The position numbers were made by a program, and so were the translations under genes. The notes below the pieces were generated by a model, which saw nothing but the letters and a program-made list of their open reading frames with translations, was not told the origin of the DNA and did no database searches. Positions 55,719 through 64,000 of a DNA stretch of 64,000 nt are shown one piece after another. Source of the DNA: Leptospira hartskeerlii (GTDB taxonomy: Bacteria; Spirochaetota; Leptospiria; Leptospirales; Leptospiraceae); contig NZ_NPDL01000006.1 of the NCBI RefSeq assembly GCF_002811475.1, positions 186,001-250,000 of the forward strand, in the 5' to 3' direction. Within the stretch, counting starts at the first letter, position 1, and each line of letters opens with the position of its first letter.

Positions 55719-57263
55719 GTGTCCCGTTCCAAGTTAACGATCTTATTTTCCGTTGTTATCTCCGTACTTTTTTTAGATTTCTTCTTATTCCGATACTCGT
55801 TTTGGCTCTTGCCTAACGAATCTTCCTGGGGAGCGGATTATTTTTATAATTTTTTACATGAGTTTAAAACTTTCGAAAAAGTTTCGAAGCAGAAATTCCG
55901 CGTTTTAGTAATAGGTTCTAGCGTTACCGGTTATTCTATTAATCCTAGAGACTTAGAAGCAGAGCTTCGAAAGGTCACTGGGAAAGATCTGGAAGTCATC
56001 TTTTTGTCTTATGCGGGTATGCCTCCTATGGATGCGTATCTGATGAGAAACCAATTCCTAAATTTATCTCCGGATCTTGTCGTGTATCCGGTGAACTTTG
56101 TGGATTGGAGATTGTATAGGACTTATGTTCTGGATCCTAAAAACGGTAAGAATGAAACCGCAGAAGAATCCAAACTGATCCTGGACGCTCTGGATTTTCG
56201 AGACGCTCCCCAATCCAAGATCATTTTTCCTTTAGAAAGTCTCTTTGAGTTTTGGGATTTAATCGGATTGGAGAAAGGTGCGGAATATCTAGCTGCTTCT
56301 ATTTTCGGTTCTTATCGTTATAAGGAAGTTTATTGGAAAATTTCCTCTTCTGTTTATGAGCATCGTTTTGGTAGGAACACCAGCTTCAGAGAGTATAACG
56401 GCGTGGACATTCCGGAGAAGGTGACCTTTAGAGGTTGGACTGGGAAAGTTTTTTCTTTTCAGCCTAAACCTTATATGGCCCGCAAAGGTTTTTATATCCA
56501 GGTGGTAGAAGAAGTCCTGAAGGATGGAAAGTTGATCCTGAATTTGGAAAATTCTTCTCATACAGTTAAGCAGACCTTGGAGTTTAAGAGTCCTGGTTGG
56601 AAAAAAATTCTTTTAGATTCCAGGTTTTTGGATCAAGGGGAGAAGGAGAACTGGATCCGAGCAGAAGTTTCTAATACTTGGATCCCTTATTTTGCGGGAC
56701 CGGAACATAAGGACTGGGCTCGGGACATTCTTGGGGTAAGGCTCCAGCAGATTTTCGGGAAAGAAGATGATCTCTCTCTTTTGGACAGAAGACCGGTGAG
56801 AGAAGAAAGGTTGGAAGACCTACGCTTTTTAGGGATGTCCGATAAGGAATATGAAGAATACTTTTACTTTCGCCTTCTTACAGACCTAAAAAAAAGACCG
56901 GGATTACAGTACATTCAGGTGTTGGCGGACTCTAAGAAGAAGATCGCAAAGGAGAAGTTCCGACCCATTCTTCATTTTCGTTATATGAAGAAGCTCATTT
57001 CTTTTTTTAAAGAGAAGGATTTGCCATTTCTCTTAATAAACAATCCTGAAAACCCAGTCAGCCTTTCCTGGTATGGGGATTCTGATTGGTATAAAGAGCA
57101 TTTGTTTTATCTGAAAGAGATTAGCGGTGGCGGGGACAATTTTGTGGATCTAAGTCGGGCGTTGCCTTCGACAGATTTTTGGGATTTCCATCATCTTACG
57201 TATAAAGGGACTCAAAAGATGAATTCTAAGTATGCTTCGTTCATATCTAAATTTGTCGAATGA
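55719..57263 (+). CDS. SGNH/DUF1574-like membrane-anchored protein
   Basis: 514 residues from GTG 55719. One N-terminal helix (LTILFSVVISVLFLDFFLF) then VLVIGSSVTGYSINPRDLEAE, an SGNH block I, and late DFWDFHHLTYKGTQKM with the Asp-x-x-His catalytic pair. The middle contains an inserted beta-rich region. This fits the AlgJ/AlgX or DltD type of extracytoplasmic acyl-transfer partners of MBOAT proteins; the MBOAT gene is 1.5 kb upstream. Substrate not known. Confidence 0.75.
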   Translation: MSRSKLTILFSVVISVLFLDFFLFRYSFWLLPNESSWGADYFYNFLHEFKTFEKVSKQKFRVLVIGSSVTGYSINPRDLEAELRKVTGKDLEVIFLSYAGMPPMDAYLMRNQFLNLSPDLVVYPVNFVDWRLYRTYVLDPKNGKNETAEESKLILDALDFRDAPQSKIIFPLESLFEFWDLIGLEKGAEYLAASIFGSYRYKEVYWKISSSVYEHRFGRNTSFREYNGVDIPEKVTFRGWTGKVFSFQPKPYMARKGFYIQVVEEVLKDGKLILNLENSSHTVKQTLEFKSPGWKKILLDSRFLDQGEKENWIRAEVSNTWIPYFAGPEHKDWARDILGVRLQQIFGKEDDLSLLDRRPVREERLEDLRFLGMSDKEYEEYFYFRLLTDLKKRPGLQYIQVLADSKKKIAKEKFRPILHFRYMKKLISFFKEKDLPFLLINNPENPVSLSWYGDSDWYKEHLFYLKEISGGGDNFVDLSRALPSTDFWDFHHLTYKGTQKMNSKYASFISKFVE

Positions 57264-57340
57264 CAGTCCGTGGTCTTGGAAAAAAATAGAAAAAAACAAT
57301 GAAAAGCGGACTTTAAGTTCGCGAGCGGTCAATAAGTTCT

Positions 57341-58387
57341 ATGAGCAAAATTAACGTAGCTGTTTTGGGAGCCACCGGCTCCGTCGGGCAAAGGTTCATC
57401 CAACTTTTGGAAAACCATCCTTATTTTCAGGTAACCCATCTATGCGCATCCGAGAATAGCGCAGGCAAAACATATGCTGACGTTATGAAGAAGCGTTGGA
57501 AGATCTCCGGAGATATTCCTAAATATGCTCGCGACATAATTATCACATTGCCGGATCCGAAGATCACCCAAGGTGTTAAATTAGCTTTTTCCGGTTTGGA
57601 TGCTTCTATTGCAGGAGAAGTTGAAACTTCTTTTGCAGAGGCAGGTATCCATATTATTTCCAATTCTAAAAATCATAGAATGGTGGAGAATGTTCCTCTT
57701 CTTTCTGCGGAAGTGAACGCGAACCATTTGGATGTGATCTCCAGTCAGAAGACACCAGGTAAGATCATCACTAACTCCAATTGTACGATTATGGGAGTGA
57801 CCATCTCTCTCAAACCTCTATATGAAAAGTTCGGCATAGAGTCCGTTATGTTGTTCTCTATGCAGGCAATCTCCGGAGCAGGTTATCCGGGAGTTCCTAC
57901 CATGGATATTTTGGGGAACGTAGTCCCTTTTATAGGCGGCGAAGAAGATAAGGCGGAGATCGAACCTCTGAAATGTCTTGGAAAGACCGAGGGCGGTAAA
58001 ATTGTGAATGCGGATTTTAAGATTTCCGCTCATTGCAATCGAGTTCCTGTTTTTGACGGACATACAGTTTGTGTTTCCGTAAAATTCAAGAGGACACCTA
58101 CGGAATCCGAAATTTTAGAAGCCTGGTCTTCATTTAAAGGCGAGCCTCAAGAATTAAAGTTGCCTCTCGCTCCGGATTTTCCGATTCTTTATCGTCAAGA
58201 AGAAGACAGACCCCAGCCTCGTCTAGACCTGGAAACAGGGAGAGGTATGACTACCGTAGTGGGAAGACTTAGACCGGATCCGATTTTAGATTGGAAATAT
58301 GTTGTCCTAAGTCATAATACGGTTCGTGGGGCTGCCGGTGCCGCGATTTTAAACGCGGAATTGATGTATCGGAAAAACCTACTCTAG
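57341..58387 (+). CDS. asd: Aspartate-semialdehyde dehydrogenase
   Basis: 348 residues. NADP motif [13 protein letters not shown], catalytic Cys in [13 protein letters not shown] (~residue 150) and catalytic His in [21 protein letters not shown]. Sequence blocks correspond to the archaeal/fungal-type class rather than the E. coli type. It makes aspartate semialdehyde for lysine, threonine, methionine and peptidoglycan precursors. A small hairpin (GCGGACTT/AAGTTCGC) lies ~15 bp upstream of the ATG. Known to be on chromosome II in leptospires. Confidence 0.96.
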   Translation: MSKINVAVLGATGSVGQRFIQLLENHPYFQVTHLCASENSAGKTYADVMKKRWKISGDIPKYARDIIITLPDPKITQGVKLAFSGLDASIAGEVETSFAEAGIHIISNSKNHRMVENVPLLSAEVNANHLDVISSQKTPGKIITNSNCTIMGVTISLKPLYEKFGIESVMLFSMQAISGAGYPGVPTMDILGNVVPFIGGEEDKAEIEPLKCLGKTEGGKIVNADFKISAHCNRVPVFDGHTVCVSVKFKRTPTESEILEAWSSFKGEPQELKLPLAPDFPILYRQEEDRPQPRLDLETGRGMTTVVGRLRPDPILDWKYVVLSHNTVRGAAGAAILNAELMYRKNLL

Positions 58388-58403
58388 TCGAAGAGGATGA
58401 CTC

Positions 58404-60374
58404 ATGCTGGATCCCCAATCTCCGGAACTTAAGGTAGCGGATTATAACTCGGCCTTACAGTTAACCCAAGCTTTAGAGGCCAGAGGGGATTTCCAGTATA
58501 AGGGAATTCATAAACTAGTACTGATCATTGGCGACTGGACTGAAAAGTTCGTAGCGAATAAAATTCTACCTAGCACGGAACAACTTTCCAGAGAGTTAAC
58601 CTTGGACAAGGAAAGGGTAAGCGCCTATCTGAAAGAGATGAGCGCTCGCCATAATCCTCCTATCGTAAAAAAGATCTGTATGGTGGATTATAATCCTACC
58701 GGAGATTCTTCCGACGGAAGGATCACTTCCTTTTTACGGTTGATCACTGTTTTTGCCAGGCCTTCTCAAACGGATGCAGGTTCGAGCCACAGATATGTCG
58801 ACGGTGTAAATCAAACTTCTTTCAGTTCCATCCAAAGATGGGTAAAGGAGAAGAGGCAGTTTCCCGGGAAGGAAAATTTCCAAAAATGGATCTATGATTG
58901 TATTGATAATAATAAATTAAGCGAGACATATGCTTCTTCCGAGATCGGGAATTTGTTTCAGGATAATTTTGACGTTACTCCTGTCTTAAAACAAACCACG
59001 ATCAATATTCACTTAAAGCCTGTGCTTAAAAAGTTAGTGGATTCTCGGATCTTATATTTTTATAGAAATGAGAATGCCTTAAGTCCAGGAAACCGTTCCG
59101 TTTTTTATTATAATGTCCAAGATGAGATCATCGCGAGATTGGATGCTTATAAAAAGTATCTGAACGAAAGAATTATTCCTGAACTGCAAAGAATAGGCGT
59201 GCTTGGTAATTTTTCGGAGCAAGACCTCCAGAATACACGCTCTATCGCAGGACAAGTCCTTCCTTTTTTAAGTCCAGCCTATGGTGACCAAAAAACCGCA
59301 GTTGAAGAACTTCTTTCTCTAATTCATTTTGAAGAAGAGGAGAAGGAGAAAAAAGAAAAAGAAGAAAAGAAGGCCAAACTTTCCGAGTTACTCGACTATA
59401 TTAAATCCGCAAATCGATTGGTGGATCTGAATTATCTTCGTTTTCGCGGCGAGCCTATCGAAGAAGAAGTCAAAAACCTGATCGTCAATCATGATATGAT
59501 CTTAAGTTCGGATTTTGCGGATAAGAAGGGTCTTTACGTTTTTGTTCTTCATAAAGATTGTATCAACGGTGCGGTTGAGACTGCAAAAAGGGTTCTTACC
59601 GCGACCGGAAACGACAGTGAGATCCGTGTTTTAGCAAAAATGAATATCCGGGACATGATGGAGTCCAGAGAGGCGAGCTCTCAATTTGAGAAATTGGAAT
59701 ATTCTTCTCTTTTTAAATATCTTCCTTTTATCACCAGATTTTTCAGATCTCTCTTCGGGAATAATGTAGTTCATAGATTCGAAGCAGAAGAGATCAGAGC
59801 AAGGCTTGCATCCGAGCAGAATAAAAAGATCTTAGAAGCAAGAACCAGAGTTGCTCAGGAAGAAAAGGTAAAACTTGCAGAAAGAAGAGTAAAAGATAGA
59901 GAAACTGCCGAGGCGACTGCAAAAGCGCGAGCTGCGGCTGCAGTTGCAAATTCCGAGTCGAATGCTCCTGCAAGAAGCTCCGGGTTGAGCTCGGAGCAAG
60001 AAGCCGAGATTAAACGAAATCTTTCTGCCGTTTTAGACGTTATAGACCACGCTTGGAGCCAGGACGAACTTCCGGACAGGGAATATCTCTTACAGGCTTT
60101 AGGTGGAGATATGGATGAAAATACTCTGATCAACTTCCTGAAAAAGAATGCAAAAAAGGAAATCCATTCCTTTATGGTTAGAAATCAGGAAGAGCAGTAT
60201 TCTTTTCCGATCCTTATTAGCAGAAGGTTCTTGAAAAAGAACGGCAAGGCATTGCTGGATAAGGCGAAGAGAATTGTAGACGAACAGAAAAATGCGGGCA
60301 TGCCTGAACAGGAAAAGTTCGATTTTTATATTTCTTTTGAGGATTTTCTAAACAGAACCCTTCCTAAAATCTGA
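58404..60374 (+). CDS. Large winged-helix/coiled-coil protein of unknown function
   Basis: 656 residues, 16 bp after asd with an AGAGGA ribosome-binding site, so probably cotranscribed. The N-terminus ([30 protein letters not shown]) looks like a GntR-type winged helix. A central domain includes [31 protein letters not shown], then a long Lys/Glu/Ala coiled coil (~470-520) and a C-terminal helical domain with [15 protein letters not shown]. No signal or membrane segment. Family not recognised; it might be a nucleic-acid-binding scaffold. Confidence 0.7.
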   Translation: MLDPQSPELKVADYNSALQLTQALEARGDFQYKGIHKLVLIIGDWTEKFVANKILPSTEQLSRELTLDKERVSAYLKEMSARHNPPIVKKICMVDYNPTGDSSDGRITSFLRLITVFARPSQTDAGSSHRYVDGVNQTSFSSIQRWVKEKRQFPGKENFQKWIYDCIDNNKLSETYASSEIGNLFQDNFDVTPVLKQTTINIHLKPVLKKLVDSRILYFYRNENALSPGNRSVFYYNVQDEIIARLDAYKKYLNERIIPELQRIGVLGNFSEQDLQNTRSIAGQVLPFLSPAYGDQKTAVEELLSLIHFEEEEKEKKEKEEKKAKLSELLDYIKSANRLVDLNYLRFRGEPIEEEVKNLIVNHDMILSSDFADKKGLYVFVLHKDCINGAVETAKRVLTATGNDSEIRVLAKMNIRDMMESREASSQFEKLEYSSLFKYLPFITRFFRSLFGNNVVHRFEAEEIRARLASEQNKKILEARTRVAQEEKVKLAERRVKDRETAEATAKARAAAAVANSESNAPARSSGLSSEQEAEIKRNLSAVLDVIDHAWSQDELPDREYLLQALGGDMDENTLINFLKKNAKKEIHSFMVRNQEEQYSFPILISRRFLKKNGKALLDKAKRIVDEQKNAGMPEQEKFDFYISFEDFLNRTLPKI

Positions 60375-60414
60375 GCTCGGATCATTAGAGCAATTTTAAT
60401 AAAACCGAATATAC

Positions 60415-61845
60415 ATGAAGAATGAATTAGTTAATTTCAGAAAAACTAAAATTATATGCACAATCGGCCCGGCAACGGCCGACAAAAAAATGATCCAATC
60501 CCTTGCGGAAGCTGGGATGAATATCGCCAGATTAAACATGTCCCACGGGAATCACGACTTTCATAGATCCGTGATCCGTGCCATTAAGTCTTTGAACAAG
60601 GATGTATTAAAACATCCGATCGCAATCTTATTGGACACCCAAGGTCCTGAGATCCGCACAGGGGATCTGCAAGTGGATCATTTGGATCTAAAAGTGGGAG
60701 AATCTTTTACTTTCCATATCATTCCTGGAGAAGAATCAGAGGAACAATCCGTTTTCGTAAATTATCGCGATATCGTAAAAGACCTGAAAATCGGCGATAG
60801 AGTTACTGTCGATAACGGTTTGATCAATCTTGTGGTGGAAGAGATCCAAGAAACTGCTTTAAAATGTAAAGTTGTAGACGGTGGTAAATTAGGTTCTCGT
60901 AAACATATCAATCTGCCAGGTATTCGCGTAAACCTGCCTTCCATCACTCAAAAGGATCAAAAGGATATTCTTTTCGGTTTGGAAGAAGATGTGGATTTTA
61001 TCGCACTTTCTTTCGTTCGCTCTGCGGAAGATATCCACCAACTTCGCAAGATCATAGAAGAAAATAATGGTCATACGGATATCATCGCTAAGATTGAAGA
61101 TCAAGAAGCCGTGAAAAACATGGTAGAGATCGTGGAAGCCGCTGACGGTGTGATGGTAGCCAGAGGCGATCTTGGAGTGGAACTTCCTATCGAGGAACTC
61201 CCTCTAATCCAACGTGCAATTATTCGAGAATGTGCGATCAAAGGAAAACGAGTGATCGTTGCGACTCACCTTTTGGAATCCATGATCAATAATCCTTCTC
61301 CAACTCGAGCGGAAGTGACTGACGTTGCCAACGCAGTTTTTGAAGAAGCAGATGCAATCATGTTGTCCGGTGAGACAGCCGCAGGAAAATTCCCAGTTCG
61401 TTGTGTCGATATGCTTCACAAAATCTCGGAAAGAGTGGAGAAGGCGCCGGGACTTGGTTATGTTTTGGAAAGAGTTCCTTCCAACAAAAAGGAAGAAATG
61501 GCCAGATCAGCGGCTATGCTCTCTGATTCTATCAAATCGCCTGCAATTATAGTGATTACTAGGAGAGGAACTACTGCTCTGAATGTAGCTTCCTTCCATC
61601 CTAGGTTTCCACTCATCTATGCTTTTACCAACATGACCACAGTAAGACGTAAACTTTGGCTGACTCGAAGTGTAATTCCATACCGGATCGATTTTTCCAG
61701 CGATCCTGAGAAGACGATCAAACTGGCTATCGAAACTTTAAAATCGAGTGGTAGAGTGAAGGATGGAGACCAGGTGGTGATCTTGTCGGATATTATTGCG
61801 GGTGCTGACCGTGTGGAGACGATCCAGATCCGAGAGGTGAAGTAA
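60415..61845 (+). CDS. pyk: Pyruvate kinase
   Basis: 476 residues. [33 protein letters not shown] (substrate Arg/Asn), and the signature block [19 protein letters not shown] with [13 protein letters not shown] and [25 protein letters not shown] are complete. It converts PEP and ADP to pyruvate and ATP. The C-terminal allosteric domain is present. Gap to the preceding gene is 40 bp, so it may share the asd transcript. Confidence 0.98.
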   Translation: MKNELVNFRKTKIICTIGPATADKKMIQSLAEAGMNIARLNMSHGNHDFHRSVIRAIKSLNKDVLKHPIAILLDTQGPEIRTGDLQVDHLDLKVGESFTFHIIPGEESEEQSVFVNYRDIVKDLKIGDRVTVDNGLINLVVEEIQETALKCKVVDGGKLGSRKHINLPGIRVNLPSITQKDQKDILFGLEEDVDFIALSFVRSAEDIHQLRKIIEENNGHTDIIAKIEDQEAVKNMVEIVEAADGVMVARGDLGVELPIEELPLIQRAIIRECAIKGKRVIVATHLLESMINNPSPTRAEVTDVANAVFEEADAIMLSGETAAGKFPVRCVDMLHKISERVEKAPGLGYVLERVPSNKKEEMARSAAMLSDSIKSPAIIVITRRGTTALNVASFHPRFPLIYAFTNMTTVRRKLWLTRSVIPYRIDFSSDPEKTIKLAIETLKSSGRVKDGDQVVILSDIIAGADRVETIQIREVK

Positions 61846-61849
61846 GGTT

Positions 61850-61865
61850 GGTAGGAACTCCAGAC
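61850..61865. repeat. Dispersed 16-mer, copy 3 (inverted)
   Basis: GGTAGGAACTCCAGAC, the reverse complement of the copies at 18551 and 50871. Here it is intergenic, between the convergent pyk and 61865-62137 genes. Confidence 0.6.
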
Positions 61866-62137
61866 TACTCTGAAGTGTCTTCGTCCCCTTGGTTCAACAA
61901 TTTCAGGACCCAATCCTGAAGTCCCAGACTTTGGAAGGCCTCAATTATCATTCCCGTATAACTAATGGAAGACTGTAATCGTTCGAAACTCAGTCGAACC
62001 TGTAATTTTTTAATCTGTAAATAGAGCTGGAGTTCTTCCTTGCTCATTTTGGAAGGGTCTTTCCAAGGAATGTAGTCTTCTCCAGAAAGAGGATTCAGGG
62101 AGAAGATACGATTTTCTTTGTTCTTTGTCTTACTCAT
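61865..62137 (-). CDS. Hypothetical small protein
   Basis: 90 residues, no signal or membrane segment. The helical part (SKEELQLYLQIKKLQVRLSFE) and the acidic end (NQGDEDTSE) resemble helical accessory proteins; family not recognised. It ends just before pyk, on the other strand, and follows 21 bp after the holin-X-like gene, so it is the last gene of the three-gene set that starts at 62834. Confidence 0.6.
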   Translation of the reverse strand: MSKTKNKENRIFSLNPLSGEDYIPWKDPSKMSKEELQLYLQIKKLQVRLSFERLQSSISYTGMIIEAFQSLGLQDWVLKLLNQGDEDTSE

Positions 62138-62158
62138 GGGCGGGAGTTCCTTCCACTC

Positions 62159-62542
62159 TCACGCTTTAAGTTTCCGAATAAGGGCGAAAACACCCATTAG
62201 AGAAATAAAGAGGCAAAGGCCTCCAGTTCCCAAAGCCGCAGGTAACGGATCACCCGTAAATTGCCTCTGTAAATAGAGGAAAAAGGCAGCAAGAAAGAAT
62301 AAAACACTTAAACTAACGAAGAATAGAGCGATCCGGAAGAATACATAGGCTTGGATACCTAATACAATCTTTTCCGTTGCGATTTTTTTTGCATAAAGAA
62401 GAAGAGTTTCGAAATATTCTGTGATTGAATTGATAAAAGCGAGCAGGTGTTCCTTCAATTCAAAACTTGAAAACGAAGCTCCCTCTTGCTTCTCTCTATT
62501 TTCGTAAGGAATTTCTTCTGAATCCGTTCTTTTAGCGGTCAA
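62159..62542 (-). CDS. Holin-X/YqjE-like two-TM membrane protein
   Basis: 127 residues. A charged N-terminal part, then two hydrophobic helices (FFRIALFFVSLSVLFFLAAFF and LGTGGLCLFISLMGVFALI). Its size, layout and position next to a DUF883 gene match YqjE/putative holin superfamily III proteins, which are cell-envelope proteins, not real phage holins. Function unknown; often linked to envelope stress. Confidence 0.75.
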   Translation of the reverse strand: MTAKRTDSEEIPYENREKQEGASFSSFELKEHLLAFINSITEYFETLLLYAKKIATEKIVLGIQAYVFFRIALFFVSLSVLFFLAAFFLYLQRQFTGDPLPAALGTGGLCLFISLMGVFALIRKLKA

Positions 62543-62555
62543 TGGATGTTCCGTA

Positions 62556-62834
62556 TTATTTTCTTCGACCGATAAGCATTCCGATGATCACGCCTATCCC
62601 GACTCCAACCCCTAGCCCGATCAAAGTTGCTTTTTGTGGATTTTCTTTGATATAAGTTCCAGTTTGGTCGATGATTTGTTTGGCCTTTTCGCTGGTCTCG
62701 CCAGTAACTTGTTTTAATTTTTCCTTTAGATCAGATACGTGTTCCAAGTATTCCTCCCGGGCCTTGCCTGTAATTTTTTTGGCCTTATCTTTTAAAATTT
62801 GGAGTTCTTCGCTTAGATTATCACCTTTAGACAT
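62556..62834 (-). CDS. YqjD/ElaB-like DUF883 protein
   Basis: 92 residues from ATG 62834, with GGAGG eight bases upstream; the ATG at 62849 is only part of that ribosome-binding region. Long amphipathic helix ([20 protein letters not shown] and following), then [20 protein letters not shown] with the Gly-rich C-terminal membrane segment, ending in RRK. In E. coli such proteins tether ribosomes to the membrane in stationary phase. First gene of the envelope set. Confidence 0.88.
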   Translation of the reverse strand: MSKGDNLSEELQILKDKAKKITGKAREEYLEHVSDLKEKLKQVTGETSEKAKQIIDQTGTYIKENPQKATLIGLGVGVGIGVIIGMLIGRRK

Positions 62835-62876
62835 AAGAACGCCCTCCATATACTTTTATGTTAGTATAGCTAATCA

Positions 62877-62902
62877 ATTTCAAGAATTTTACATCTTGAA
62901 AT
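62877..62902. promoter_or_regulatory. 26-nt inverted repeat upstream of the DUF883 operon
   Basis: ATTTCAAGA and TCTTGAAAT are perfect 9-bp arms with an 8-nt spacer. It lies just upstream of a minus-strand TATACT (about 62869-62864), where the -35 would be, in the 205-bp divergent region. A likely operator for a stress regulator. Confidence 0.5.
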
Positions 62903-63039
62903 CATCCAATCACGAAAATTAAGGACTTTAAATTTGACCGTAGGGATAAATAAGTCGATATATTAGGTCTAACCACAAACGGATAGAAAATTGAAGCGAA
63001 AACCATTCCGGTCGATGGAAAGTAAAAAGGGGATGGCAC

Positions 63040-63453
63040 ATGAATTTATTATCTAAAATTGCTAAGATAAGAAGAACTCAAAGACAGAGAATATACAATA
63101 GAGCATATCGCCAAGCTCTGAAGCATTTGAAGCGAGAGTTTAAAGCTGAAGCTGATCGTCACGCGCAAGCTGAGAAAGAATTAGAGAAATATTATCGTAA
63201 AGATGTGGATAGCGAGGCTAAAAAGACCCGCAAGAAAATCCAAGAGTTAGAGAATTATAAGCTCCTTCTTGAAAGAAAGGAAATGGAAATCGAATCAAAA
63301 CTCGCTTTTCTAAATGATCAACTACACAAAATCGAAGAGCTAAAAGCGAGAATGGATGGGGCTGTTAATTTAATGGCACGTGCAGGATCTCTTTCAAATG
63401 GCGCGATTGATGATGCTGAGAAGATCAAGCAGGCTTTGAAAAAAGTGCTCTAA
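63040..63453 (+). CDS. Hypothetical coiled-coil protein
   Basis: 137 residues with AAGGGGA before ATG 63040. Almost entirely helical and charged: RTQRQRIYNRAYRQALKHLK at the N-terminus (basic), a long coiled coil in the middle (ELENYKLLLERKEMEIESKL) and a Gly/Ala end. No family recognised. It may form a rod or bind nucleic acid through the basic end. Followed after 11 bp by the pterin dehydratase gene. Confidence 0.6.
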   Translation: MNLLSKIAKIRRTQRQRIYNRAYRQALKHLKREFKAEADRHAQAEKELEKYYRKDVDSEAKKTRKKIQELENYKLLLERKEMEIESKLAFLNDQLHKIEELKARMDGAVNLMARAGSLSNGAIDDAEKIKQALKKVL

Positions 63454-63464
63454 ACTGAGATTGT

Positions 63465-63770
63465 ATGAGTCATTTGCCAGTTCCGCTTTCGTTAGAGCAA
63501 ATCAGGAAGGAACTCCCTATCACCTGGGAAATAGTTACCGCAAATGAAGTTCCGAAAATTGTTAGAGTATATAAATTATCTCAATATCTAGAAGGCATTA
63601 AAATCATAACAGCTTTAGCGAAGCTCGCTAATGATATAGATCACCATCCAGACATGCTTTTTTCCAATGGTTCAGTTAGAGTGGAACTATGCACACACAG
63701 CTTAAACGGGTTATCCAACTTCGATTTGCAATTTGCTATCTCAGCCGAAAATCTCTTAAGTAATACTTAA
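63465..63770 (+). CDS. Pterin-4-alpha-carbinolamine dehydratase-like protein
   Basis: 101 residues, the family length. DIDHHPDMLFSNGSVRVEL and CTHSLNGLSNFDLQFA match the PCD/DCoH motif E-x3-HHP...V-x-V-x-L-x-THx3GLx3D. It dehydrates 4a-hydroxytetrahydropterin or acts as a transcriptional cofactor. No phenylalanine hydroxylase is seen nearby, so its role here is unclear. Confidence 0.88.
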   Translation: MSHLPVPLSLEQIRKELPITWEIVTANEVPKIVRVYKLSQYLEGIKIITALAKLANDIDHHPDMLFSNGSVRVELCTHSLNGLSNFDLQFAISAENLLSNT

Positions 63771-63782
63771 TTTACTAAGTAT

Positions 63783-63992
63783 TTAAGCGATTTTTGGTCC
63801 ATGTGGATCTTTTCTTTTCACTCTAAAATCTGATTTTGTTAACCGATATTCTAAGACCCATAGCTCTCGGAAGAAGATCTTTGAATCAAAGTTCGCATGA
63901 ATTGCAGCTTTTACTTGCCAAATTATTCTTTCAACATTTGAAAATTCTTTGGATTTATATTTTTCTAAGAGCAATACGAATAGATAGCACAT
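63783..63992 (-). CDS. Possible small protein or gene fragment at the window edge
   Basis: 69 codons, with ATG at 63992 only 8 bases from the window end; the frame is still open upstream, so it may be the C-terminal end of a larger gene. Residues such as FFRELWVLEYRLTKSDFRVKRK do not match a family I know. It ends 12 bp from the convergent pterin dehydratase gene. Confidence 0.3.
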   Translation of the reverse strand: MCYLFVLLLEKYKSKEFSNVERIIWQVKAAIHANFDSKIFFRELWVLEYRLTKSDFRVKRKDPHGPKIA

Positions 63993-64000
63993 TGAAACTC

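Overview
The window is almost certainly from a Leptospira genome. The evidence is the complete haem-biosynthesis gene set interleaved with a HemR-type two-component system, a BatA/BatB-BatC/BatD aerotolerance-type operon beside htpG, futalosine-pathway mqnD, many Leptospira-type hypothetical proteins, and short overlapping genes. In well-known leptospires the hem genes, asd and metF lie on the second chromosome (CII). Together with two parAB loci and a plasmid-type replication gene, this suggests the window is the origin-bearing part of that replicon. Base composition is moderate (roughly low-to-mid 40s % GC by eye), which would fit an intermediate-clade species. The species cannot be named from sequence alone.

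Layout. 1-13.7 kb: a PhoX-like phosphatase, two small envelope proteins, then a minus-strand operon reading (anchored protein)-moxR-DUF58-DUF4381-like-batA-batBC-batD-htpG, with ATGA/GTGA overlaps between most genes; a YwqK/MORN-repeat lipoprotein follows. 13.8-23.4 kb: an SGNH-like membrane protein, a minus-strand set (SDR, low-Mr phosphotyrosine phosphatase, type II NADH dehydrogenase, SDR, SRPBCC), a diguanylate cyclase facing a cyclic-nucleotide-binding protein, an FMN reductase and a first parAB pair. 23.6-27.9 kb (plus strand): a beta-barrel-like protein coupled to hemH, then a DGPF protein, an ECF42-like sigma factor and an SRPBCC protein. 27.9-39.1 kb (minus): hemG, a DUF5683-like protein, and one tightly overlapping operon hemA-hemCD-hemB-hemL-kinase-hemR-hemE-hemN. 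Its promoter carries a textbook HemR hem-box (two TGACA repeats separated by 6 bp).

39-50 kb: a small Cys-rich membrane protein diverging from hemA, a HAD phosphatase, mqnD, metF, an 835-residue discoidin/tail-fibre-like protein with eight exact-length 32-residue repeats, and the replication/partition module parA-parB-rep. This module has the same order as alphaproteobacterial repABC. In the parB-rep gap there is a plus-strand terminator hairpin preceded by a TTGACA box, which predicts a ~58-nt antisense RNA like the repABC countertranscript. Palindromes based on TGTCGGA...TCCGACA flank parA and are candidate parS/operator sites. 50-64 kb: hypothetical exported and basic proteins, an ~800-bp gene-free stretch with strong hairpins, a zinc-ribbon protein, an MBOAT O-acyltransferase with an SGNH partner, asd, a large winged-helix/coiled-coil protein, pyk, a YqjD/holin-X-like envelope pair and a pterin carbinolamine dehydratase.

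How it works together: the hem cluster supplies haem under HemR control; the Bat/MoxR/HtpG unit is an envelope/oxidative-stress and folding module; parA-parB-rep should replicate and segregate the replicon, while the second parAB pair carries its own, different palindrome (TGAAATCRTTTCACCCC) and may be a second segregation or regulatory system.
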